DNA from: Sinomonas sp. R1AF57 | GTDB lineage: Bacteria > Actinomycetota > Actinomycetes > Actinomycetales > Micrococcaceae | Direction: 5' to 3' | NCBI RefSeq assembly: GCF_002224485.1 | Contig: NZ_CP022463.1 | Location: 3,812,808 to 3,876,807, forward strand | DNA length: 64,000 bases | Shown: positions 42,160-49,807 of the stretch, piece after piece | Numbering within the stretch: the first letter of the stretch is position 1 | How the letters are laid out: every line of letters starts with the position of its first letter | Notes under the pieces: model-generated | The model's database searches: none | The model's input: only the letters and a program-made list of their open reading frames with translations | What the model was told of the DNA's origin: nothing | Made by a program: the position numbers and the translations under genes

Positions 42160-44217
42160 ATGAACACCATCACCGACAGCCCCGCGCAGACCGTCGTCGC
42201 GGACCTGATCGCCCGCTCCAACCAGCTCGGCGCCGACCCGAGGAACACCAACTACGCCGGTGGCAACACGTCCGCGAAGGGAAGGGCCACGGACCCAGTC
42301 ACGGGCGAGGACGTCGAGCTGCTGTGGGTCAAGGGATCGGGCGGTGACCTCGGCACCCTGACCGAGCAGGGCCTCGCGGCGCTTCGCCTCGACAGGCTGC
42401 GGGCCCTCGCGGACATGTACCCGGGCGTCGAGCGCGAGGACGAGATGGTCGCCGCGTTGGACTACTGCCTGCACGGCAGGGGAGGGGCAGCCCCCTCGAT
42501 CGACACCGCCATGCACGGCCTGGTGGGCGCCGCCCACGTGGACCACCTCCACCCGGACTCCGGCATCGCCATCGCCACAGCGGCCGACGGCGAGAGGCTC
42601 ACCTCCGAGGTCTTCGGCGGGAAGGTCGTGTGGGTGCCGTGGCGCCGCCCCGGGTTCCAGCTGGGACTGGACATCGCCGCCATCAAGGATGCCAACCCGC
42701 AGGCCGTGGGCTGCATCCTGGGCGGACACGGCATCACGGCCTGGGGCGAGACCAGCGAGGAGGCGGAGGCGAACTCCCTGTCGATCATCGCCGCGGCGGA
42801 GAGGTACATCGCCGAGAACTCGAAGGCCGAGCCCTTCGGTCCGGTCCTGCCCGGCTACGAGGCGCTCCCCGAGGCTGAGCGGCGCGCCAAGGCGGCCGCG
42901 CTGGCGCCGACGATCCGGGGCCTGGCCTCTCACGACCGGCCGCAGGTCGGCCACTTCACCGACGACCCCCGGGTCCTCGACTTCCTCGCCGGCGCGGAGC
43001 ACCCCCGTCTGGCGGCCCTGGGCACCTCATGCCCGGACCACTTCCTGAGGACCAAGGTCAAGCCCCTGGTCATGGACCTCCCCGCAGATGCATCGGTCGA
43101 CGACTCCGTCGCCAGGCTGAAGGAGCTCCACGAGGCCTACCGGTCCGACTACCAGGCCTACTACGACCGCCACGCCGTCCCGGACTCCCCAGCGATCCGC
43201 GGGGCTGACCCGGCCATCGTGCTCGTGCCCGGCGTCGGGATGTTCTCCTTCGGCAAGGACAAGCAGACCGCGCGCGTCGCCGGCGAGTTCTACCTCAACG
43301 CCATCAACGTCATGCGGGGTGCCGAGGGGGTATCCTCCTACGCCCCCATCGACGAGGCCGAGAAGTTCCGCATCGAGTATTGGGCCCTGGAGGAGGCCAA
43401 GCTCCAGCGCATGCCCGAGCCGAAGCCACTGGCGACGCGGATCGCGCTCGTGACCGGCGCGGCCTCGGGCATCGGCAAGGCCATCGCCACCCGCCTGGCG
43501 GCCGAGGGGGCGTGCGTGGTGATCGCCGACCTCGACGCGGAGAAGGCGCGTGCGGCGGCCGCTGAGATCGGCGGACCCGACGTCGCCGTCGGCGTTGCCG
43601 TGAACGTCGCCGACGAGGCAGCTGTTCAGGCCGCCATCCAGGAGTCGCTTCTCGCCTTCGGCGGACTGGATCTCGTGGTCAACAACGCCGGGCTGTCGCT
43701 GTCAAAGCCGCTTCTGGAGACCACCGAGAAGGACTGGGACCTGCAGCACGACGTCATGGCCAAGGGCTCCTTCCTCGTGTCCAAGAACGCCGCCCGCGTG
43801 CTCATCGACCAGAACATGGGCGGAGACATCGTGTACATCTCCTCGAAGAACTCGATCTTCGCCGGGCCCAACAACATCGCCTACTCCGCGACCAAGGCCG
43901 ACCAGGCCCATCAGGTCCGTCTCCTGGCAGCGGAGCTGGGCGAGCACGGCATCAAGGTCAACGGCATCAACCCCGACGGCGTTGTGCGCGGCTCGGGGAT
44001 CTTCGCCGGAGGCTGGGGCGCCAAGCGCGCGGCGGTGTACGGCGTCCCCGAGGAGGAGCTGGGCCAGTACTATGCCCAGCGGACCCTGCTCAAGCGCGAG
44101 GTCCTCCCCGAAAACGTCGCCAACGCCGTCTTCGCCCTCTGCACCTCGGACTTCTCGCACACCACCGGCCTGCACGTTCCGGTCGACGCCGGCGTCGCCG
44201 CCGCCTTCCTGCGCTGA
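42160..44217 (+). CDS. rhaDE: Bifunctional rhamnulose-1-phosphate aldolase/lactaldehyde dehydrogenase
   Basis: A 685-residue fusion (RhaE/YuxG type). Residues 1-about 410 form a class II aldolase domain with GGNTSAKG (28-35), metal His residues in AAHVDHLHPDS and GGHGITAWG, and RTKVKPLVMDLP. Residues about 425-685 form a short-chain dehydrogenase with TGAASGIGKAIA (about 431-442), VNNAGLSLSKP, SSKNSIF and catalytic YSATK. It splits rhamnulose 1-phosphate into dihydroxyacetone phosphate and lactaldehyde; the dehydrogenase domain is presumed to act on lactaldehyde. ATG at 42160 after AAGGA, 45 bases from rhaI. Confidence 0.94.
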   Translation: MNTITDSPAQTVVADLIARSNQLGADPRNTNYAGGNTSAKGRATDPVTGEDVELLWVKGSGGDLGTLTEQGLAALRLDRLRALADMYPGVEREDEMVAALDYCLHGRGGAAPSIDTAMHGLVGAAHVDHLHPDSGIAIATAADGERLTSEVFGGKVVWVPWRRPGFQLGLDIAAIKDANPQAVGCILGGHGITAWGETSEEAEANSLSIIAAAERYIAENSKAEPFGPVLPGYEALPEAERRAKAAALAPTIRGLASHDRPQVGHFTDDPRVLDFLAGAEHPRLAALGTSCPDHFLRTKVKPLVMDLPADASVDDSVARLKELHEAYRSDYQAYYDRHAVPDSPAIRGADPAIVLVPGVGMFSFGKDKQTARVAGEFYLNAINVMRGAEGVSSYAPIDEAEKFRIEYWALEEAKLQRMPEPKPLATRIALVTGAASGIGKAIATRLAAEGACVVIADLDAEKARAAAAEIGGPDVAVGVAVNVADEAAVQAAIQESLLAFGGLDLVVNNAGLSLSKPLLETTEKDWDLQHDVMAKGSFLVSKNAARVLIDQNMGGDIVYISSKNSIFAGPNNIAYSATKADQAHQVRLLAAELGEHGIKVNGINPDGVVRGSGIFAGGWGAKRAAVYGVPEEELGQYYAQRTLLKREVLPENVANAVFALCTSDFSHTTGLHVPVDAGVAAAFLR

Positions 44218-44245
44218 TGCTGGTCGTGATCAGAGGAGAGAGAGC

Positions 44246-45730
44246 ATGACGACATCCGTGGCGGCGGTCGACCTCGGGGCCACGAGCGGCAGGGTCATCC
44301 TCGGCGGCCTCGAGGACGGGCGGCTTCGCCTGCGCCACGTCGCCCGCTTCCCCAACCAGCCGGTGCAGCTGCACGAAGGCGGCCGTCTCGGCCTGCACTG
44401 GAACATTGCGGAGCTCTACCGTTCCCTGAGTGCCGGCCTTGCCCAGGCCCTCCGGGACGAGCCCCGACTGGCCTCCATCGGGATCGACTCCTGGGCCGTG
44501 GACTACGCGCTGCTGCGCCGCGGACGCATGCTCCGGCTGCCCTACCACTACCGCGACGGGCGCACCGCCCGAGGGGTGGAGGCGGTGCACGGCCGGGTGC
44601 CCGCCGTCGAGCTCTACCAGCGCAACGGGCTGCAGCACCTGCCCTTCAACACGGTCTTCCAGCTGGCTGCCGACTCGGAGGAGGGAGACCTCGCGCTCGC
44701 AGACCGGGCGCTGCTCATCCCGGACCTCATCGCCTACTGGCTCACGGGGGAAGAGGCCACCGAGGCAACCAACGCCTCGACGACCGGGCTTGTCGACGTC
44801 CGGTCCGGTCAGTGGGACACGGCGCTCTCCGATCGGCTTGGCCTGCCGCGGGACCTCTTCCCATCCCTGGTCCATCCGGGGCACCGGCTCGGCGCCCTGC
44901 TGCCGGAGGTGGCGGCAGAACTCGGGGCCTCCCGCACGGTGCCCGTCACCGCCGTCGGCTCCCACGACACCGCCTCTGCCGTGGTGGCGGTTCCGGCCGC
45001 CGACGACGAGTCCGCCTTCATCTCCTCTGGCACCTGGTCGCTGGTCGGGCTCGAGCTCGACGCTCCCGTGCTCACGCCCGAGAGCCTGGCGGCGAACTTC
45101 ACGAACGAGGGCGGAGTGGACGGGCGCGTGCGCTACCTCAAGAACGTCTCGGGGCTGTGGCTGCTCTCGGAGTCGATCCGCACGTGGGAGGGGCTGGGGG
45201 CGACGGACGCCCAGCGCACCAGCGACCTCGCAGCCCTGATCGCCGAGGCGGCCGCGGTGGCCCGCCCCCAGCCGGTCTTCGATGCTTCCGACGAGCGCTT
45301 CACGGCCCCGGGGGACATTCCCTCCCGCATCGCGGCGTGGTGCCTGGAACACGACCTCGAGCCGCCGCGCGGCCGGGCCGAGTTCGTCCGGTCCATCCTC
45401 GAGTCGCTCGCTGCCGCGTACGCGGCCACGATCGAGCAGGCCGAGCAGCTCTCAGGCAAGCGGATCCGCACCGTGCACATCGTCGGCGGCGGGTCGCAGA
45501 ACACCCTGCTCTGCCAACTCACGGCCGACCGCACGGGGCGGACGGTCCTCGCCGGACCCGTCGAGGCCACCGCGATCGGCAACGTCCTGGTCCAGATGAG
45601 GGCCACAGGCATCCTCTCGGGGAGCCTTGAGGCCCTCCGGAGCGTCGTGGCCCGCACGTTCGAGCCGGTCCGCTACCCACCCAAGGCCCACGCCCCGAGC
45701 CTTTCCCGCGCTGGCCATTGGGTACGATGA
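44246..45730 (+). CDS. rhaB: Rhamnulokinase
   Basis: A 494-residue FGGY-family kinase. The ATP-binding phosphate-1 motif is AAVDLGATSGRVILG (6-20), substrate residues lie in SIGIDSWAVDYALL, the catalytic Asp in VGSHDTASAV, and the adenosine motif is HIVGGGSQNTLLCQL near the C-terminus. It phosphorylates L-rhamnulose before the aldolase acts. GAGGAGA precedes the ATG at 44246. The next gene, a LacI regulator, begins about 30 bases later. Confidence 0.94.
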   Translation: MTTSVAAVDLGATSGRVILGGLEDGRLRLRHVARFPNQPVQLHEGGRLGLHWNIAELYRSLSAGLAQALRDEPRLASIGIDSWAVDYALLRRGRMLRLPYHYRDGRTARGVEAVHGRVPAVELYQRNGLQHLPFNTVFQLAADSEEGDLALADRALLIPDLIAYWLTGEEATEATNASTTGLVDVRSGQWDTALSDRLGLPRDLFPSLVHPGHRLGALLPEVAAELGASRTVPVTAVGSHDTASAVVAVPAADDESAFISSGTWSLVGLELDAPVLTPESLAANFTNEGGVDGRVRYLKNVSGLWLLSESIRTWEGLGATDAQRTSDLAALIAEAAAVARPQPVFDASDERFTAPGDIPSRIAAWCLEHDLEPPRGRAEFVRSILESLAAAYAATIEQAEQLSGKRIRTVHIVGGGSQNTLLCQLTADRTGRTVLAGPVEATAIGNVLVQMRATGILSGSLEALRSVVARTFEPVRYPPKAHAPSLSRAGHWVR

Positions 45731-45762
45731 CACTCTCACCTGTGAGGAGGGGGAATCCGGAC

Positions 45763-46785
45763 ATGAACCGTGGCCGACCGCCGGTGAGCATCAAGGACGT
45801 CGCCCGCCACGCGAACGTCTCCATCGGCACGGTGTCCAACGTCCTGAACCGCCCCGAGATGGTCTCCGAGGATCGCCGGCGCCGCGTCACCCAGGTGATC
45901 GAAGAGCTGGGCTACGTCCGGAACGACGTCGCCCGCCAGCTCAAGGCTGGCCAATCCCTCACCGTGGGCCTGGTCGTGCAGGACTCGGCCAACCCCTTCT
46001 ACAACGAGATCGCCCTGGGCGCGGAGGCCGCGGCGGAGAAGCTCGGCCAGGCCGTCATCCTGGGCAACGCGGGCCTGTCGCCGGCCAGGGAGGGCCTCTA
46101 CCTCGACCTCTTCCAGGAGCAGCGTGTCCGGGGCGTGCTCATCACTCCGCAGTCGGCGGACCGCGCCCGCATCGACACCCTCCGCTCGCGCGGCATTCCC
46201 GTGATTCTCGTCGACGAGCACGCCTCGTCCAGCCTGTACTGCTCGCTGGCCGTGGACGACATCGAAGGCGGCCGGCTCGCCGTCGAGCATCTGCTCTCGA
46301 CCGGGCGCCGCCGGATCGCCTTCGTCGGCGGCCCCGACTCGCTGCACCAGGTCCGCGACCGCCGCACCGGTGCGCGTCGCGCCGTCCAAGGCGTCCCCGG
46401 CGCGTCCCTCGAGGACTTCGCCAGCGAGGCCCTGACTGTACTGGAGGGCAGGCGGATCGGGGAGCAGATCGCGGACCTGCCGCAGGACCGGCGCCCCGAT
46501 GCGGTCTTCGCCGCAAACGACCTGGTGGCGATCGGCCTGCTGCAGGCCTTCGCGTTCCACCGCAGGATCCGTGTCCCCGAGGACATTGCACTCATCGGCT
46601 ACGACGACATCGACTTCGCGACCTCGGCGATCGTGCCGCTGTCGTCGATACGCCAGCCGGCGCGGCTGATCGGCCGCACCGCGGTGGAACTGCTCGAGGA
46701 CGAGAGCACGGACCCCGAGCACCGCCACCGGCACGTCAGCTTCCAGCCGGAGCTTGTGGTCCGCGATTCGACCGCCGCCCCTTAA
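45763..46785 (+). CDS. LacI family regulator of the rhamnose/uronate locus
   Basis: A 340-residue LacI-type regulator. The HTH and hinge lie at 7-65 (VSIKDVARHANVSIGTVSNVLN, VRNDVARQLKAGQS), with a periplasmic-binding-protein-like effector domain to the end (VFAANDLVAIGLLQ, IALIGYDDIDFA). Last gene of the rha operon. It is the obvious candidate to bind the three CG-centred palindromes at 40268, 40800 and 40861, and so coordinate both divergent arms. The ATG at 45763 follows GAGGAGG; in-frame ATGs at 45718 and 45727 overlap rhaB. Confidence 0.92.
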   Translation: MNRGRPPVSIKDVARHANVSIGTVSNVLNRPEMVSEDRRRRVTQVIEELGYVRNDVARQLKAGQSLTVGLVVQDSANPFYNEIALGAEAAAEKLGQAVILGNAGLSPAREGLYLDLFQEQRVRGVLITPQSADRARIDTLRSRGIPVILVDEHASSSLYCSLAVDDIEGGRLAVEHLLSTGRRRIAFVGGPDSLHQVRDRRTGARRAVQGVPGASLEDFASEALTVLEGRRIGEQIADLPQDRRPDAVFAANDLVAIGLLQAFAFHRRIRVPEDIALIGYDDIDFATSAIVPLSSIRQPARLIGRTAVELLEDESTDPEHRHRHVSFQPELVVRDSTAAP

Positions 46786-46820
46786 CGCCGCGGCGGCGCC
46801 CGAGACCCCGGAGTCCCGCC

Positions 46821-47246
46821 CTACTCCGCCGCCGCGCCCGACCCGATCACCGCGACGCCCTTGATCTCGATGAGCGCCTCCTCCTGCCAGAGCCGGGTGA
46901 TGCCGATCCCGGCCATGGCGGGGTACTCGCGGCCCGCCATCTCGCGCCACAGGCGCCCGATCTCGCGCCCGTTGGCCATGTAGTCGTCCACGTCGGTCAG
47001 GTAGATCGTCACGTCGACGAGGTCCTCGGGCTTCCCGCCCGCCTCCTCCAGTGTGGCCAGGACGTTCCCGAACGCCTGCTTGAACTGCTCGACGATCCCG
47101 CCGGGCACGATCTTCATGTCCGCATCCAGGGCGGTCTGCCCGCCCAGATACACGGTGTTCCCCACCTTGATCCCGTGCGCGTAGCCCGACGGCTTGGGCA
47201 GCGACGCCGGGTTGATGGTCTCCTTGCGCGTCATGGTGGCCTCCAT
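46821..47246 (-). CDS. RidA family imine/enamine deaminase
   Basis: A 141-residue RidA/YjgF-family protein, cytosolic and probably trimeric. Family features are GIKVGNTVYLGGQTALDADM, QFKQAFGNVLATLEEAGG, DVTIYLTDVDDY and IEIKGVAVI; the active-site Arg common to RidA appears in ITRLWQEEALIEI. RidA proteins hydrolyse enamine/imine intermediates to ketones plus ammonia. Divergent from the FAH gene across a shared palindrome, so it likely serves the anthranilate-CoA pathway, whose dearomatised product is an enamine (inference). ATG at 47246 or 47234, both with good ribosome sites. Confidence 0.9.
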   Translation of the reverse strand: MEATMTRKETINPASLPKPSGYAHGIKVGNTVYLGGQTALDADMKIVPGGIVEQFKQAFGNVLATLEEAGGKPEDLVDVTIYLTDVDDYMANGREIGRLWREMAGREYPAMAGIGITRLWQEEALIEIKGVAVIGSGAAAE

Positions 47247-47327
47247 GGTGTCCTCCTGCGTCCCTCGCGGGCTCGTTCCAGTGTGGGGCTAGTCACGGCC
47301 GTGTGAGCCGTGTTACGTTGAGCTTAG

Positions 47328-47341
47328 TTGACGGACGTCAA
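47328..47341. promoter_or_regulatory. Palindromic operator between ridA-like and FAH genes
   Basis: TTGACG-GA-CGTCAA, a perfect 6-bp-arm palindrome in a 143-base divergent gap. It repeats the element in the kynA promoter at 30112-30123 (TGACG-N2-CGTCA). Confidence 0.68.
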
Positions 47342-47389
47342 GAAAGCGACATACTCAGGAATGTCGCCCACGACCCAGGGAGGAGCCCC

Positions 47390-48241
47390 ATGGAACTGGC
47401 CACCATCCGGACCGCGGAGGGAACCCGCGCCGCCGTGCGCAGCGGGGACCAGTGGCTGCCGCTCGGCGCCCCGCACCTCAGCGCGCTCCTCGCCGACGCC
47501 GCCTGGCGAACGACGGCGCACGCCGCCCTCGCGGGGACCGCGCCGCACGCCGCGGCCCCGGTCGCGGCGAACGACGCCGAGCTCGTCCTCCCGCTCCCGG
47601 CCCCGCGCAAGGTGATCTGCTGCGGACTGAACTACGCCGACCACATCCTCGAGATGGGCCGCGATCTCCCCGAGCACCCCACGCTCTTCGCGAAGTTCGC
47701 CGACACCCTCACCGGCCCCACGGACGAGATCGCCGTGCCGCCCGCCGCCCAGGCCGAGCTCGACTGGGAAGCCGAGCTCGCCGTCGTCGTCGGCGCGGAG
47801 CTGCGGGACGCACGGGAGGACGAGGCCCGGGACGGCATCGCCGGCTACACCCTCGCGAACGACATCTCCGTCCGCGACTGGCAGAAGCGCAGCCTCCAGT
47901 GGCTCCAGGGCAAGGCCTGGGACGCCACCAACCCGCTCGGCCCGGTCCTCGTCACCGCGGACGCCCTCGATCCCGAGGCCGGCATCGAGATCACCTGCGA
48001 GGTCAACGGCATCCGCCGCCAGACCGGCAACACCAAGACACTCGTGTTCGGCCCCGCGGCCCTCGTGGCCTACATCTCCCAGTTCACCGTGCTGCGCCCC
48101 GGCGACGTCATCCTGACCGGCACGCCCGGCGGCGTCGGCATGGGCATGCGGCCTCCGCGGTATCTCGCCGATGGCGACACCGTGGTGGTCGAGGCCGAGG
48201 GCCTGGGCCGCCTGGCCAACACCATCCGCTTCACCGACTGA
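47390..48241 (+). CDS. Fumarylacetoacetate hydrolase (FAH) family protein
   Basis: A 283-residue FAH-fold enzyme, first gene of a six-gene rightward operon. The catalytic domain begins VICCGLNYADHILEMG (about 77-92). The metal site is in ELDWEAELAVVVGAEL (two acidic ligands) and TLANDISVRDWQKRS, and GTPGGVGMGM is near 244-253. Likely substrates are acylpyruvates such as fumarylpyruvate or maleylpyruvate, or a ring-opened dicarboxylate. GAGGAG precedes the ATG at 47390. The neighbouring cupin might supply such a ring-fission product. Confidence 0.9.
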   Translation: MELATIRTAEGTRAAVRSGDQWLPLGAPHLSALLADAAWRTTAHAALAGTAPHAAAPVAANDAELVLPLPAPRKVICCGLNYADHILEMGRDLPEHPTLFAKFADTLTGPTDEIAVPPAAQAELDWEAELAVVVGAELRDAREDEARDGIAGYTLANDISVRDWQKRSLQWLQGKAWDATNPLGPVLVTADALDPEAGIEITCEVNGIRRQTGNTKTLVFGPAALVAYISQFTVLRPGDVILTGTPGGVGMGMRPPRYLADGDTVVVEAEGLGRLANTIRFTD

Positions 48242-48276
48242 CACCGACACACTAGAGACAAGGCAAAGGAGCCACG

Positions 48277-48771
48277 ATGACTCAGCAGACCGAGATCCAG
48301 CAGGCCCAGTACGCGACCGAGGGCGACAACTCCGTCTACGCCCAGCCCGACGGCCGCGTCGTCCCCGTCGTGACCCGCGCCGGGCAGGAGGACACCTCCA
48401 CGATGCAGTCCGGGCAGTGCGTGCGCGTCTCCGGCGTCTCGATCCAGCACACCCCTGCTACCAAGATCTGGTTCGGCCAGGTCTCCAACGAGCCCGGCTA
48501 CCGCTCCTTCCCGCACCACCACGGCGAGGCCGAGACCGGCGGGTACGTGCTCCGCGGCCACGGCCGCATTTACTTCGGCGAGGGCTACAAGGACTACATC
48601 GACATGACCGCGGGGGACTGGGTCTTCGTCCCGCCGTTCATGCCGCACGTCGAGGCCAACATGTCCACCACTGAGGAGCTCGTCTGGCTCACCGCCCGCA
48701 CGCCGGAGAACATCGTGGTGAACCTCGAGGACGTCGACGACTCCGAGCTCGAGGGGTTCCGTCGGGCATGA
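48277..48771 (+). CDS. Small cupin-domain protein, possible dioxygenase
   Basis: A 164-residue single-cupin protein. Motif 1 reads HHHGEAETGGYVLRGHGRIYFG (H,H,E metal-binding pattern about 80-101), and motif 2 GDWVFVPPFMPHVEAN (second His about 124). Intact ligands suggest a bound Fe or other metal. Single cupins include ring-cleaving and isomerising enzymes as well as sugar-binding proteins, so function is open; in this operon it may act on a hydroxylated or dearomatised intermediate. Its stop overlaps the thioesterase start by 4 bases. AAAGGAG precedes the ATG at 48277. Confidence 0.85.
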   Translation: MTQQTEIQQAQYATEGDNSVYAQPDGRVVPVVTRAGQEDTSTMQSGQCVRVSGVSIQHTPATKIWFGQVSNEPGYRSFPHHHGEAETGGYVLRGHGRIYFGEGYKDYIDMTAGDWVFVPPFMPHVEANMSTTEELVWLTARTPENIVVNLEDVDDSELEGFRRA

Positions 48772-49721
48772 GCACCGGGACCCAGGAGACGCGCACGACG
48801 CCGCGCGGCGGCACCGCGGAGGCCCTCCTCGCGGCGCTCGAGCTGACCCCGACGGAGCCGGAGCACTTCGACCTCGCCTTCACCGCGACGACGCAGCCCT
48901 GCCCGTGGCCCAAGGCCTACGGCGGCGACATGGTGGCCCAGGCCGCCGCGGCCGCGATGCTCTCCGCCGGGACTGACCGCCGCCTGCACTCGATGCACTC
49001 CTACTTCATGCGGCCGGTCGACATCGGCGCCGAGGTCCGGTACGAGGTCGAGCTGCTGCGCGACGGCCGCGGCTACTCGACCCGGCAGGTCCGCGGCTAC
49101 CAGAACGGCAAGCCCGTCTACGCGGCGCTCGCCTCCTTCCAGGTGCCCGAGGAGGGCGCCGAGCTCGCCCCCGCGATGCCCGCCGGCGTTCCGGCCCCCG
49201 AGACGCTGCCGAGCTCGGCCGAGTACCTCGCGGCCGTGGAGCCCGGCACCCCCGAGGCCGGCACCATGACCGAGGAGGCCAGGGCGTACTGGTCCGGCGG
49301 CCGCTCGTTCGACACGCGGCACGTCCCCGGCCCCGTGTACGTGCGGGTCGAGGGCGAGCCGGTGCCGCACCAGGCCGTGTGGGTCCGCGCCTTCAGCCCC
49401 CTCGAGGGCGCTCGGGCCGGCGCCCTCACCGAGGAGCAGCTCCACACCGCGGCGCTGGCCTACGTGTGCGACTACACGATCATCGAGCCCACCCTGCGGG
49501 CCCTCGGCCTCGCCTGGGCGGACCCGGGGCTGACGACGGCGAGCCTGGACCACGCCATGTGGTTCCACCGCCCGGCGCGCGTGGACAAATGGCTCCTTTA
49601 CGTCCAGGAGGCCGCCGGCGCCCAGTCCGGGCGCGGCCTCGGTCTGGGCCGGTTCTACGACACCGACGGCCGCCTCGTCGCGACCGTGGCCCAGGAGGCC
49701 CTGGTCCGGCCCGGACACTGA
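48768..49721 (+). CDS. Acyl-CoA thioesterase II (TesB-like)
   Basis: A 317-residue double hot-dog thioesterase. Residues 25-135 and 205-315 form the two hot-dog folds; PWPKAYGGDMVAQAA, RLHSMHSYFMRPVD and CDYTIIEPTL...SLDHAMWFHRPAR are characteristic and include the catalytic Asp and neighbouring polar residues. It hydrolyses CoA esters, here perhaps releasing CoA from a pathway end product or rescuing trapped aryl-CoA (inference). ATGA overlap with the cupin gene. Confidence 0.9.
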   Translation: MSTGTQETRTTPRGGTAEALLAALELTPTEPEHFDLAFTATTQPCPWPKAYGGDMVAQAAAAAMLSAGTDRRLHSMHSYFMRPVDIGAEVRYEVELLRDGRGYSTRQVRGYQNGKPVYAALASFQVPEEGAELAPAMPAGVPAPETLPSSAEYLAAVEPGTPEAGTMTEEARAYWSGGRSFDTRHVPGPVYVRVEGEPVPHQAVWVRAFSPLEGARAGALTEEQLHTAALAYVCDYTIIEPTLRALGLAWADPGLTTASLDHAMWFHRPARVDKWLLYVQEAAGAQSGRGLGLGRFYDTDGRLVATVAQEALVRPGH

Positions 49722-49807
49722 CGTCCGGGCCCCGGGCCCCGGGCCCCCCCGGCCCGCCTCTGCAGATCCCCACCCGTGCCCCACCCGCACATCACGAAAG
49801 GTGCGCC

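Noticed and set aside
47328-47615. Possible TTG-initiated small gene upstream of the FAH gene
   Set aside because: It overlaps the FAH gene in another frame, starts within the palindromic operator and shows no conserved pattern.
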